Shown in pieces: positions 26,386-35,176 of a DNA stretch of 64,000 bases. Numbering within the stretch: the first letter of the stretch is position 1; each line of letters starts with the position of its first letter. Location: positions 1 through 64,000 of the forward strand of contig NZ_CAMLSE010000002.1 in the NCBI RefSeq assembly GCF_946482605.1, read 5' to 3'. The notes under the pieces were generated by a model, which was given only the letters and a program-made list of their open reading frames with translations, had not been told where the DNA came from and did no database searches. This DNA is from an uncultured Dyadobacter sp. GTDB taxonomy: Bacteria > Bacteroidota > Bacteroidia > Cytophagales > Spirosomataceae. The position numbers and the translations under genes are program-made.

Positions 26386-28791
26386 TCACCCCGTCGCCCT
26401 CCTCATATGACTATTCTCCGACGCCATATAAAAACGGTAAATAAGCACCACGAAGATCAGCATGAAGATAAAAGAAATGCCCAGCGCCCAGCCATATACC
26501 CTCGGATCATTTTCGGCGACATTCTCCAGGTGGATCGACGGGTCCGTGGAAGCCACAATTCTCTTGCATATCTCCTGCACAAACTGATAGATCTGCGTGA
26601 GCGATATGACACTCAGGATAATAGACAGCATCCCAAAAGCATTGGAACGCTTTGCATCCATTCCCCGCAATTCTTCATCATACCCGCTCTTACGGCGCTC
26701 CAATTCCCTGCGTTTTTCTCGGATGCCCCTCTTCTCCATCCCGGCATTATATACGCTGATCTCGGTGTCGTACTGAAACACGTTCAAAACTTCCGCGTGC
26801 AATGCAACGGAAAGGTCATTGGATATCTGGGTCAGATACAAACTCCTGGTTTCTTTCTTTTTTTTAAACAAAGACCTGATCTGATTAACTGACCATCCGG
26901 TCTCCGCTATCTCTGTTTGCCTCTCTGCTTTCAGATGCCTTTCACCATACTCTGTCCAAAAACTATTGTATGCCAGCACCGTATTGGGAATCATGACATA
27001 AGGATTAATGCCGATTCCGTATTTGATACTGTTACTGTAAAGCTTATTGTCGTGACAAAAACAGGTAATGGAGCTTTTATTTAAAATCAGGAAATACAAA
27101 TCCGTTGAGGCAAGCGGAACCAAAGTATCACCGACTTCCTCGAAAGACATCCTTTGGAAATCAAATATCCCCAATGCGATCCCGCAAAAAGAATTGAGTG
27201 CATATTCAAGGGAATTGCTTTCAAGATAAATTGCTTCCAGACTATCCACTCCGTCCTCATTTTTTCGGCTGGATTCATCGGAATTATAATACTGATAAAT
27301 ATCTCTCCATTGCAAATCCGCTCCTCCGGCATCCGCAGAGAAATTGCTCCTGCCCGCCAGCTGTACGCGCTTGGTTGGCGTTCTGCTGAACTTAATGCCG
27401 GAGGTGTCAACCTGCACCGCCCCGGCCAGGATACTCCCCAGAGAAACGTCGCCCAAGCGCTTTTTCGCACCTTCTTCAATCTGACTGTTGTGTTCAAATT
27501 CCAGATCCGAGATCATCACACTGGCGAGGGATTTGAAATCGGCGAAGTTCCTGTTTTTATATCTGAAACGCACCGACAGGTTCAATGCATCGACGTCCCC
27601 GGTGATGATACTTTCCTGGTTTCCTGTAAAATATTTTTCCAACTGAATGATTTCAAATTCGTTGAAATGGGTAACCGGATAAAAAACAAATGTCCATATA
27701 AGTTTTTTCCCCTCCGGAAAGTAGGTATGATTAATAAATACATTCGCCTGCTTTTGCCGGTCATTTTTTGTTAGCAGCTTTCCCTGATGATCTACAAAAA
27801 TAAAAGTCTCCTCACGCCCCTCGGAAGTGAAATGAACGATGTCGTCGAATTCGATCTGAACCTGTTTTGTATCGATATATTTACTGAAATAGGGTGGCTT
27901 TTCCACATATCGCTGAGAGAAAAGGTCCTTTTCGTAAGAGTTGAATATTTTGCAGTAATAATTATTTTCGACAACAATATTTTTATCCTGATCCTGGATA
28001 ATATGGAGGGCAACGGAGGCATTTGTTATTTGTAAAATTGGGCATTGCAGTTTCGGAAATTCTACGATAGGCAATTTCTCATGCATTAATTTCGGCACCC
28101 GTTCTTTCACGCGGCGGAGGTAGCCGTCAGCATTCACAGGATCCGCCGAACGATACAATTCTTCCAGAAACACAAAGTAGCTTGAAATCGTCAGCGTTTC
28201 CCGGATATTGCCACTGGAAATCGTCGGGATCACACCCAGCAGATAGTTCTCATCCCCGCTGAGCGGCTCTACATAGTACAGGTTAACCAGCTGACATTCC
28301 AGAACATCCTGCCGATAGTAAAATTCCGATATGGAAGCATAATTGATCCCATTGAACACCGCATCGACGCGCGCCTCGAACAGCACGACCGCAACCTGTT
28401 TCTGAACAACCTGGCCCGACTCGTTAAGGATATTGTCCACATAGTTTTTAAGGGAAATAATCAACTGGGTCCCGATACCTTTCCCCTCGTAAGATGGCAG
28501 CACGAACAGGAAAGTGAGCAGCGCATACCTGCACGGGTAACATTCCAGAATGAATCCCCCGATCACATCTTCACCGTCTCTACAAATGGCGATATGGTTG
28601 TGGGGAGTCGCATGGCGGTCCAGCCTGCCGACCAGATCTTCCTTACTTTCCACAGGTCTGTCCCGAAATGCCGACTTGTAATGCTCATAAAACTCGTCGA
28701 TTACCAGATTGTCCGCTTCATGATAGGTATCAAAACTGACAAACTCCAGAGTGTACCCGGAGTCGAGCTGAATCTTGTAGTGCTGGTTCAT
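26386..28791 (-). CDS. Unrecognised 801-residue protein: GNAT domain, long middle region, coiled coil, two C-terminal TM helices
   Basis: I do not recognise this protein as a whole. Residues ~12-175 look like a GNAT acetyltransferase: GGFILECYPCRYALLTFLFV, then the acetyl-CoA loop YEGKGIGTQL (101-110). Residues ~200-640 hold no motif I can name. Residues ~685-716 are a charged helix rich in Arg, Lys and Glu, likely a coiled coil, followed by TM1 (~719-738) and TM2 (~766-788), with a 27-residue loop between. There is no N-terminal signal, so the bulk is probably cytoplasmic with a C-terminal membrane anchor. The two C-terminal TM helices after a long helix recall CorA, but no GMN motif is present. 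The DNA is visibly AT-richer than its neighbours, suggesting transfer. It is monocistronic. Confidence 0.85.
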   Translation of the reverse strand: MNQHYKIQLDSGYTLEFVSFDTYHEADNLVIDEFYEHYKSAFRDRPVESKEDLVGRLDRHATPHNHIAICRDGEDVIGGFILECYPCRYALLTFLFVLPSYEGKGIGTQLIISLKNYVDNILNESGQVVQKQVAVVLFEARVDAVFNGINYASISEFYYRQDVLECQLVNLYYVEPLSGDENYLLGVIPTISSGNIRETLTISSYFVFLEELYRSADPVNADGYLRRVKERVPKLMHEKLPIVEFPKLQCPILQITNASVALHIIQDQDKNIVVENNYYCKIFNSYEKDLFSQRYVEKPPYFSKYIDTKQVQIEFDDIVHFTSEGREETFIFVDHQGKLLTKNDRQKQANVFINHTYFPEGKKLIWTFVFYPVTHFNEFEIIQLEKYFTGNQESIITGDVDALNLSVRFRYKNRNFADFKSLASVMISDLEFEHNSQIEEGAKKRLGDVSLGSILAGAVQVDTSGIKFSRTPTKRVQLAGRSNFSADAGGADLQWRDIYQYYNSDESSRKNEDGVDSLEAIYLESNSLEYALNSFCGIALGIFDFQRMSFEEVGDTLVPLASTDLYFLILNKSSITCFCHDNKLYSNSIKYGIGINPYVMIPNTVLAYNSFWTEYGERHLKAERQTEIAETGWSVNQIRSLFKKKKETRSLYLTQISNDLSVALHAEVLNVFQYDTEISVYNAGMEKRGIREKRRELERRKSGYDEELRGMDAKRSNAFGMLSIILSVISLTQIYQFVQEICKRIVASTDPSIHLENVAENDPRVYGWALGISFIFMLIFVVLIYRFYMASENSHMRRATG

Positions 28792-28953
28792 TCAGAGAGG
28801 GAAGTGATTAGGATAGAGGCAACTGGCACAAAATACGAACTAGCAGTACAATATAAAAATCTTATTGAACAGCCTTCGCCCCAACCCGACGCGCCCCTTT
28901 TCCACAGCCGGGACGGCGAAATAGCCGCCCCGGTGAAAAAAAATGCCAAACGC

Positions 28954-28984
28954 TTGCATTTGGTATTTTGCCAGTTTATTTTTG
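28954..28984 (+). promoter_or_regulatory. Putative promoter of the MFS gene (TTG-N20-TATTTTTG)
   Basis: TTG at 28954-28956 and TATTTTTG at 28977-28984 are 20 bases apart. The -7 box matches TAnnTTTG exactly. The 13-bp candidate operator begins 12 bases downstream of the -7 box, covering the expected start of transcription, as expected for a repressor site. Confidence 0.5.
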
Positions 28985-28996
28985 ACAAAAATTAAG

Positions 28997-29009
28997 TTAG
29001 TGCGTTAAG
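28997..29009. promoter_or_regulatory. 13-bp motif TTAGTGCGTTAAG, copy 1 (candidate operator)
   Basis: TTAGTGCGTTAAG stands 5 bases before the MFS start. The ends TTA and TAA form a weak inverted repeat. An identical copy precedes the next gene at 30319. It is a candidate binding site for the GntR/UTRA regulator encoded at 39993-40745; a translational or leader role is the alternative. Confidence 0.5.
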
Positions 29010-29014
29010 CTACC

Positions 29015-30274
29015 ATGAAGAAAAACTACACCCGCTGGTTGATCGTATCGCTCGTATTTATTGCTACCGGACTCAGCTTCCTCGACAGGCAGGTGCTGTC
29101 CATCGCAGTCATCCGGATCCAGAAGGAATTCGGGTTCAGCGACGTGGAGTACGGCTGGGTGAACACCAGTTTCCTGCTGAGCTACGCACTGATGTTCACC
29201 GTCGGCGGTTTGCTGATCGACCGGATCGGCGCCAAAAAAGGACTCGGCATAGCCGTGGGGGTATGGTCGGTTGCCAATGCGCTGCATGGGGTCATGACAA
29301 GCTTTCCCCAGTTGCTCACCTTTCGTTTTTTCCTGGGAATGGGCGAAGGAGCTTGCTTCCCGGGTGCAGCCAAAACCGTTTATGACTGGTTTGACAAAAA
29401 GGAAAGGGCACTGGCCAACGGCATTGCCATCGGCGGATCGGCCATCGGGGCTGTGATTGCGCCTCCACTTACCATCTGGATTTCAGATTCTTACGGATGG
29501 CGGGCCGGTTTTGTAATTCCCGGACTCATCGGCATTGCCTGGGTGGTAGTATGGCTGATGATGCCCTGGACAAAAGCAACTGAAAACAGCGATGTCGTAG
29601 CTTCTTCGTCCCCCGCCCTGCCGTTCCGCGCGATCCTGCGGTTCCGTGAGACGTGGATTTTCGTACTGATGCGGTTTTTGCTCGACCCCGTTATGTATTT
29701 CATGATGTTTTGGATCCCCAAATACCTCAGCGAGGTACGTCACGTCCCATTCGCACAGATCGGCAACCTCTTCTGGATTCCTTTTCTTGCATTAGGTATC
29801 TCGAATATTCTCGGAGGCTTTTTTTCCGACAAACTCATCCGGAGCGGGATCGCAACCGGGCGTGCCCGAAAAATCGTAATGGGCTGCGCAGCGGCGCTTA
29901 CGCTGGCTGTCCCCCTAACCGAATACACCTCGTCGGTGTCGACAGCGGTGGGGCTCATGGCCTTGTACATGTTTGCCCATGGCTGCTGGATTACCAATTA
30001 TATCACGGCAATATCCGACGTTTTTGGCACCCGGGCCACTTCCACCGTCGTGGGACTTTCGGGAACGGCGGGTGCATTGTCCAGTCTGATCCTGAACCCG
30101 ATGATCGGGAAAATAATTGGCGAGTACACCTACAAACCGCTTTGGATCGCCTCCGGGTTACTCTACCCTGTTGCATTCCTGGCCTTCATCGCACTGGTAC
30201 CGCGGCTCAGACCACTCTTTGAATCACCGGCAGTAATACCTGCTCCGAGCGGGCTGGCCGATATCAAGCATTGA
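29015..30274 (+). CDS. MFS transporter, anion:cation symporter-like (hexuronate/sugar type)
   Basis: 419 residues with about twelve TM segments. The N-terminal half has YTRWLIVSLVFIATGLSFLD and RQVLSIAVIRIQKEFGFSDV, typical of the ACS/ExuT-like MFS branch, then GGLLIDRIGAKKGLGIAVGV (loop 2-3 signature) and FRFFLGMGEGACFPGAAK. The members import sugar acids or sugars with protons. As first gene of the sugar locus it would bring into the cytoplasm the monosaccharide that the next gene isomerises. Exact substrate unknown. A good -7 promoter box and the 13-bp motif lie directly upstream. Confidence 0.9.
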   Translation: MKKNYTRWLIVSLVFIATGLSFLDRQVLSIAVIRIQKEFGFSDVEYGWVNTSFLLSYALMFTVGGLLIDRIGAKKGLGIAVGVWSVANALHGVMTSFPQLLTFRFFLGMGEGACFPGAAKTVYDWFDKKERALANGIAIGGSAIGAVIAPPLTIWISDSYGWRAGFVIPGLIGIAWVVVWLMMPWTKATENSDVVASSSPALPFRAILRFRETWIFVLMRFLLDPVMYFMMFWIPKYLSEVRHVPFAQIGNLFWIPFLALGISNILGGFFSDKLIRSGIATGRARKIVMGCAAALTLAVPLTEYTSSVSTAVGLMALYMFAHGCWITNYITAISDVFGTRATSTVVGLSGTAGALSSLILNPMIGKIIGEYTYKPLWIASGLLYPVAFLAFIALVPRLRPLFESPAVIPAPSGLADIKH

Positions 30275-30318
30275 ATTTTTAAGAAAACAAGGATTGGAAT
30301 AACCATTGCCAAAAAAAC

Positions 30319-30331
30319 TTAGTGCGTTAAG
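30319..30331. promoter_or_regulatory. 13-bp motif TTAGTGCGTTAAG, copy 2 (candidate operator)
   Basis: Identical to the copy at 28997-29009 and likewise preceded by an A-run (ccAAAAAAAC). It sits in the 59-base gap between the MFS and isomerase genes, two bases before the first possible isomerase start. I saw no consensus -7 box beside this copy, so the isomerase may depend on read-through or on a weaker promoter. Confidence 0.5.
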
Positions 30332-30333
30332 AA

Positions 30334-31866
30334 ATGAACTTTGAAAATAAATCTTTTACCAAACTCATGGGAAACACAATACAAAGCGAAAACCACCTGA
30401 TCACAGAAGCCATCATCCAGAAACGACAGCCGACACGGCCCAGAATCGGCGTTTTCGGGGTCGGTTATTTCAAATATTGGAGCCAATTCGAGGGATTGTT
30501 GGAAGATATGCTGCGAAAACAGGAGGTCTTTATCGCAAAGGTCCGTCAAACCTCCCATGTGGAGCTGATCGATTTTGGACTGATCGACACGGTACAGAAA
30601 GCGTATGAGCTGGTTCCGAGGCTGAACGCGGCGAACCTGGACCTGGTCTTTTGCGATATGCTTACCTACGCGACTTCCAATACGTTCGGTACCATTATCC
30701 GCAACCTCAATATCCCGATCGTGCTGGTGGCCCTTCAACCCGACCAGGCCATGGATTACACACGCGCCTCCACCTACATGCAGCTCTACAACGACGATAT
30801 CTGCTCCCTGCCGGAGTTTGCGGGTGTAGCGGCCCGTATGGGCAAAAAAGTGCCGGATATGATCATTGGCACATTGCACGACGATCCGCAGGCCGACGCT
30901 GAGATCGAGGAATACTGTCGGATCGCGGCGGTACTGCACGATGTCCGGACTGCACGCATCGGACACATCGGGCATCCCATTGAAGCAATGCTCGATATGC
31001 ATTCCGATTCGACGATGTTCACGGCGCATTTTGGAGCGCACATTGTACAATGCGAGGCACACGAGATCGTGACGCACTATCAGCAGGCCGAGCGAGCCGA
31101 CATTGAAAACATGAAGGAACGCATTCTCGATTTTTTCGACACCCCGGATCCCGTATCCGACCCGATCTCCGAAAAGCTGCGCGAAAGCGACCTCGAAACC
31201 GCCGCCCGCGTAACTGTGGCATTGGAAAAATTCGTGGAAACGAAAGAGCTCGACGGCCTGGCCTACTATTACGAAGGTCCCGACCACAGCGAAACGCGCA
31301 CCGTAATGTCGAATCTTATCGTGGGCAATTCACTGCTTACCGGTGCCGGCTTCCCGATGTGCGGCGAATCCGACCTGAAAACCTGCTTCGCGATGCTCGT
31401 CATGGAACGTTTAGGGATAGGCGGCAGCTTTGCCGAGTTCCACCCGGTCGATTTCAAGGAGGGTTTTGTGCTCGTAGGCCACGACGGTCCGCATAATGTC
31501 GCCATTGCGGAAGGAAAACCCGTTTTGCGCAGCCTTACCAAATACCATGGAAAGCCGGGCTTCGGCGCGGGTGTAGAGTTCAAGATCAAGGAGGGGCCCA
31601 TTACCATGCTGAGCATCAACTCCACTTTCGATGGAAAATTTAAATTCGTAATCGCCGAGGGCCAGTCGGTTGAGGGCCCTATCCCGCCTACCGGCAACAC
31701 CAACACCAGGGGATTCTTTAAACCTGACGTCCGCACTTTCCTTCAACGATGGATGAAGGAAGGCCCTACCCACCATTTCGCACTGGGTGTAGGCCACCAC
31801 GCAAACGCTATTGCCAAAATAGCCGGATACCTCAACCTCGAAGCCGTTATTATCCGCGAGGATTGA
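30334..31866 (+). CDS. L-arabinose/L-fucose isomerase family protein
   Basis: 510 residues (or 499 from the Met at 30367, which would leave room for a leader after the 13-bp motif). The first part has RIGVFGVGYFKYWSQFEGLL and NLDLVFCDMLTYATSN, as in AraA/FucI-type N-terminal domains. The catalytic region includes MCGESDLKTCFAMLV, comparable to the Glu-containing EGDLKT segment of AraA, GHDGPHN with a His, and HHFALGVGHHANAIAKIAG with the C-terminal metal His. It is expected to convert an aldose to a ketose using a divalent metal in the cytoplasm. Which sugar is used (L-arabinose, L-fucose or another) is unknown. It lies between the transporter and SusC genes of one locus. Confidence 0.85.
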   Translation: MNFENKSFTKLMGNTIQSENHLITEAIIQKRQPTRPRIGVFGVGYFKYWSQFEGLLEDMLRKQEVFIAKVRQTSHVELIDFGLIDTVQKAYELVPRLNAANLDLVFCDMLTYATSNTFGTIIRNLNIPIVLVALQPDQAMDYTRASTYMQLYNDDICSLPEFAGVAARMGKKVPDMIIGTLHDDPQADAEIEEYCRIAAVLHDVRTARIGHIGHPIEAMLDMHSDSTMFTAHFGAHIVQCEAHEIVTHYQQAERADIENMKERILDFFDTPDPVSDPISEKLRESDLETAARVTVALEKFVETKELDGLAYYYEGPDHSETRTVMSNLIVGNSLLTGAGFPMCGESDLKTCFAMLVMERLGIGGSFAEFHPVDFKEGFVLVGHDGPHNVAIAEGKPVLRSLTKYHGKPGFGAGVEFKIKEGPITMLSINSTFDGKFKFVIAEGQSVEGPIPPTGNTNTRGFFKPDVRTFLQRWMKEGPTHHFALGVGHHANAIAKIAGYLNLEAVIIRED

Positions 31867-31973
31867 TCGCCGCTTCCACCGATTTGCCATGCATGCGGCC
31901 TTTACCGGCCGAATTAGAGCCTTTTTGTCTTTTCAAACCCTTTTTCGAGTTCAATCCTAAAAAATTGAAGACT

Positions 31974-34900
31974 ATGATTCGTATTCTATCCTCCCGACGC
32001 TGGCTGTGGATCGGCTGCCTGCTATGCTGCCTGGCCCTCATCAACAGCCCGTCCCGCGCCCAGTCTGACGGGCGTAACCCCATTACCGGCAAGATTATCG
32101 GCGATTCCGACAAGGCTCCGCTAATCGGAGCCACCATTACGGAGAAAGGCACCAACAATGGCACAGTGGCCGATGTGGACGGCAATTTCAAACTCTCCGT
32201 TGCTTCCGGCGCAAGCATTGTCGTGAGCTTTATCGGCTACGTTTCCCAGGAAATTCAGGTCGGCAGCCGCACCGTTATCGATGTTACCCTCCTGGCCGAC
32301 CAGCACCAGTTACAGGATGTGGTGGTGGTCGGGTACGGTACCCAGCGCAAAAAAGATCTCACGGGTTCCATTGCCAAAATTTCCAGCGAGCAGCTCATTC
32401 AGCCCTCCGCCAACAGTTTCGACCAGATGCTGCAAGGCAAGGCGCCGGGTGTACAGGTAACGCAGACCACCGGCGCGCCGGGCGGGAACGTCAATATCCT
32501 CATTCGCGGCGTGAGCTCCATTACCGGCGGCAACCAGCCGTTGTATGTGATCGATGGCTTCGCGATCGGCTCGGGGGGCGGCGGCTCGGATATGCGGAAC
32601 TATGGAGGGAACAATTTTTCATCCGCGGGCATGGCGGCCAATACCGGCAACCGGGTGAACCCGCTGTCCGCTATCAATCCTTCTGATATTGAGTCCATTG
32701 AAATTCTGAAAGATGCTTCGGCCACGGCTATTTACGGTTCGCGCGGAGCCAATGGGGTTGTGATTGTGACAACCAAAAGGGGGTCGTACGGGAAGTCGCA
32801 GATCAGCGTGGATGCATCCTATGGCTTCCAGGAAGTCGCGCACAAACTCAAAATGCTGAACGCCAGGCAGTACGCCGATTACGTCGTCGATGGCCGGGAT
32901 AATGCATGGGTGTATGCCGGCGGGAAAGCCACCGACCCTAATGAAGTACGGTCCGTCAACACGCGGGTAAGGCCCGATTTCAGAAACCCGGGATCACTTA
33001 CGACCGACACCGACTGGCAGGATGTGCTGTTCAGGACAGCGCCCGTCAGGAATTTACAGCTATCGTCTACCGGTGGTACTGAAAAGGCCCGGTACTTCAT
33101 TTCCGGCGGGTATTTCTCACAGGAGGGTGTCATTATCAATTCCGATTACACCCGTTTTAACCTGCGGGTAAACCTCGATGCACAGATCACCAAACGCATC
33201 AAAGTCGGAACGTCCACATTCGGTTCGTATGGTTACGGCCGGTTCGTGAACACGGAATCGCATTACGGTGCGGGCGGGCTTCTGGCGAATGCGCTGGCTG
33301 CCTCACCTACCATTCCCGTCTACGATACCAACGGAGGTTACTATTTCAACCAGAACGACGTGAATGACGGCCTTGGCTTCCTCGCTAACGTGTTGGCCGT
33401 GGCCGACGGCTCGGGCGATCAGCGCAAAGTAATGGACCTGGTTACCAACAATTTTGTGGAGGTTAATATCAATGACAACCTGACTTTCAAAAGCTCGGTC
33501 GGGGTGAGTTTCGGCACCAATAACATTCGTTTGTGGAGGTCTTCGGCGGTACCGAATTTCGGTACGCTCAACTATCCTGCCACCGCCGGTACCTCGCGCG
33601 CCGAAAACCTGAACTGGCTGAATGAGAATACATTGACCTACGCCAAAGTTTTTAATAACAAACATTTTGTAAATGGGCTGATCGGCTTCACGGCCCAGAA
33701 AAACAGCCGCGACCTTGTTTCGACAGGTGCCTCCGATTTCCCGACCGAATATGTGCCGTTTATCACAGCGGGCATCGTCAATGCCGGTACGCAGGTCATC
33801 AACGAATGGGCGCTGCTATCCATGATGGCCCGGGTAACCTACTCTTATGCAGGGAAATACATGTTCACCGCAACCGTACGGCGCGACGGAAGTTCGCGAT
33901 TCGGGGCCAACAATCGGTGGGGATCGTTCCCTTCTTTCTCGGTCGGCTACAACATTGCGGAGGAAGATTTTATGAAAGATCAGAACGTAATCAGCAACCT
34001 GAAACTGAGAGCCAGCTACGGTATTTCCGGGAATAACCAGATCGGCGACTACACCAGTATCGGGTTGCTGTCGACCACCAGATATGTCAAAAACCGGGCA
34101 CTCAGCCCCGGCCTCGTTCCCAGCACACTGTCCAACGATAACCTGACCTGGGAAAAGTCGAAGCAGACCAATATCGGACTGGACCTGAGCTTGTTCAAAG
34201 ACCGCATTACACTCACCGCCGACGCTTACCGCGACCGCAAAACCGACTTGCTCCTGGCCGTGCAGCTACCCGCGGCATCCGGGTTCAACAGCTCGACCCA
34301 GAATATCGGCGACATCGAAAACAAAGGTTTTGAACTGGGTTTACAGACCGTCAATGTGCGTCACAAAGGATTTGAATGGAGTACCAATGTGACATTCAGC
34401 CACAATGAAAACAAGGTCCTGAAACTGGCTACCGAAGGCGGAAGGATCTCCAACTCTGCCTACCAGATCACCCAGGTCGGCTCCCCGATTTCGAGTTTTT
34501 ACCTGATCAACAAGCTGGGCGTGTTCATGAACAGCGCCGAACTGGACGGGGCGGCATTGCAGCATCCCAAAACGCAGGCAGGCGACCTCAAATTCGAAGA
34601 CGTGAACAAAGACGGCGTGATTAACCAGAGCGACCGCAAGATCATCGGCTCGCCCTGGCCGGATTACACCTGGGGAATGGACAATAACTTCTCCCTCGGA
34701 AACCTGAGCCTGAACGTTTCGCTCGTGGGCTCGCACGGCGCCTATACCTACCTGGACGCGGGTGCTTCGCTGCTCGGGGATAATGGGGTACAAAACAACC
34801 TGATACTGACCGACAAAAGATGGCGTTCAGAGGCAAATCCAGGCGATGGTATCATGCCGCGCTCGATCCGGAGTAACCACGCCCTGGGCTTCGGCACCTC

Positions 34901-35165
34901 GTCGCATTACCTGTTCGACAATTCATTTACCCGTATCAAAAACATCAAACTGTCGTACAACCTGCCGAAGGACCTGACGCGGCGCATGGGTGTGAGCAAC
35001 CTGAATGTGTATGCCAACGTGGCGAACGTGCATACTTTCACGAACTATCCGGGCTATGACCCCGAATCGAGCATTACCGGCGACAATGTAGTTAATGCAG
35101 GCATCGATTACCTCAACTACCCGCTGCCGCGCACTTACACAATCGGGATCAAACTCACCCTTTAA
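31974..35165 (+). CDS. SusC/RagA-type TonB-dependent outer-membrane transporter
   Basis: 1063 residues from the Met at 31974, which opens a clean signal peptide (WIGCLLCCLALINSPSRAQS). A carboxypeptidase-D-regulatory-like domain follows (ITGKIIGDSDKAPLIGATIT), then the plug with VVVVGYGTQRKKDLTGSI, the SusC hallmark, and IEILKDASATAIYGSRGANG. The rest is a beta-barrel ending in an aromatic/hydrophobic strand (PLPRTYTIGIKLTL). It imports a glycan fragment with the SusD partner 11 bases downstream. In-frame sequence upstream to 31749 overlaps the isomerase gene and lacks coding character. The glycan is not identifiable from sequence. Confidence 0.97.
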   Translation: MIRILSSRRWLWIGCLLCCLALINSPSRAQSDGRNPITGKIIGDSDKAPLIGATITEKGTNNGTVADVDGNFKLSVASGASIVVSFIGYVSQEIQVGSRTVIDVTLLADQHQLQDVVVVGYGTQRKKDLTGSIAKISSEQLIQPSANSFDQMLQGKAPGVQVTQTTGAPGGNVNILIRGVSSITGGNQPLYVIDGFAIGSGGGGSDMRNYGGNNFSSAGMAANTGNRVNPLSAINPSDIESIEILKDASATAIYGSRGANGVVIVTTKRGSYGKSQISVDASYGFQEVAHKLKMLNARQYADYVVDGRDNAWVYAGGKATDPNEVRSVNTRVRPDFRNPGSLTTDTDWQDVLFRTAPVRNLQLSSTGGTEKARYFISGGYFSQEGVIINSDYTRFNLRVNLDAQITKRIKVGTSTFGSYGYGRFVNTESHYGAGGLLANALAASPTIPVYDTNGGYYFNQNDVNDGLGFLANVLAVADGSGDQRKVMDLVTNNFVEVNINDNLTFKSSVGVSFGTNNIRLWRSSAVPNFGTLNYPATAGTSRAENLNWLNENTLTYAKVFNNKHFVNGLIGFTAQKNSRDLVSTGASDFPTEYVPFITAGIVNAGTQVINEWALLSMMARVTYSYAGKYMFTATVRRDGSSRFGANNRWGSFPSFSVGYNIAEEDFMKDQNVISNLKLRASYGISGNNQIGDYTSIGLLSTTRYVKNRALSPGLVPSTLSNDNLTWEKSKQTNIGLDLSLFKDRITLTADAYRDRKTDLLLAVQLPAASGFNSSTQNIGDIENKGFELGLQTVNVRHKGFEWSTNVTFSHNENKVLKLATEGGRISNSAYQITQVGSPISSFYLINKLGVFMNSAELDGAALQHPKTQAGDLKFEDVNKDGVINQSDRKIIGSPWPDYTWGMDNNFSLGNLSLNVSLVGSHGAYTYLDAGASLLGDNGVQNNLILTDKRWRSEANPGDGIMPRSIRSNHALGFGTSSHYLFDNSFTRIKNIKLSYNLPKDLTRRMGVSNLNVYANVANVHTFTNYPGYDPESSITGDNVVNAGIDYLNYPLPRTYTIGIKLTL

Positions 35166-35176
35166 AAGCATTACCC

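Noticed and set aside
31749..31973. Extension of the SusC gene upstream of the signal peptide
   Set aside because: It overlaps the isomerase gene and would place 75 residues before an intact signal peptide.
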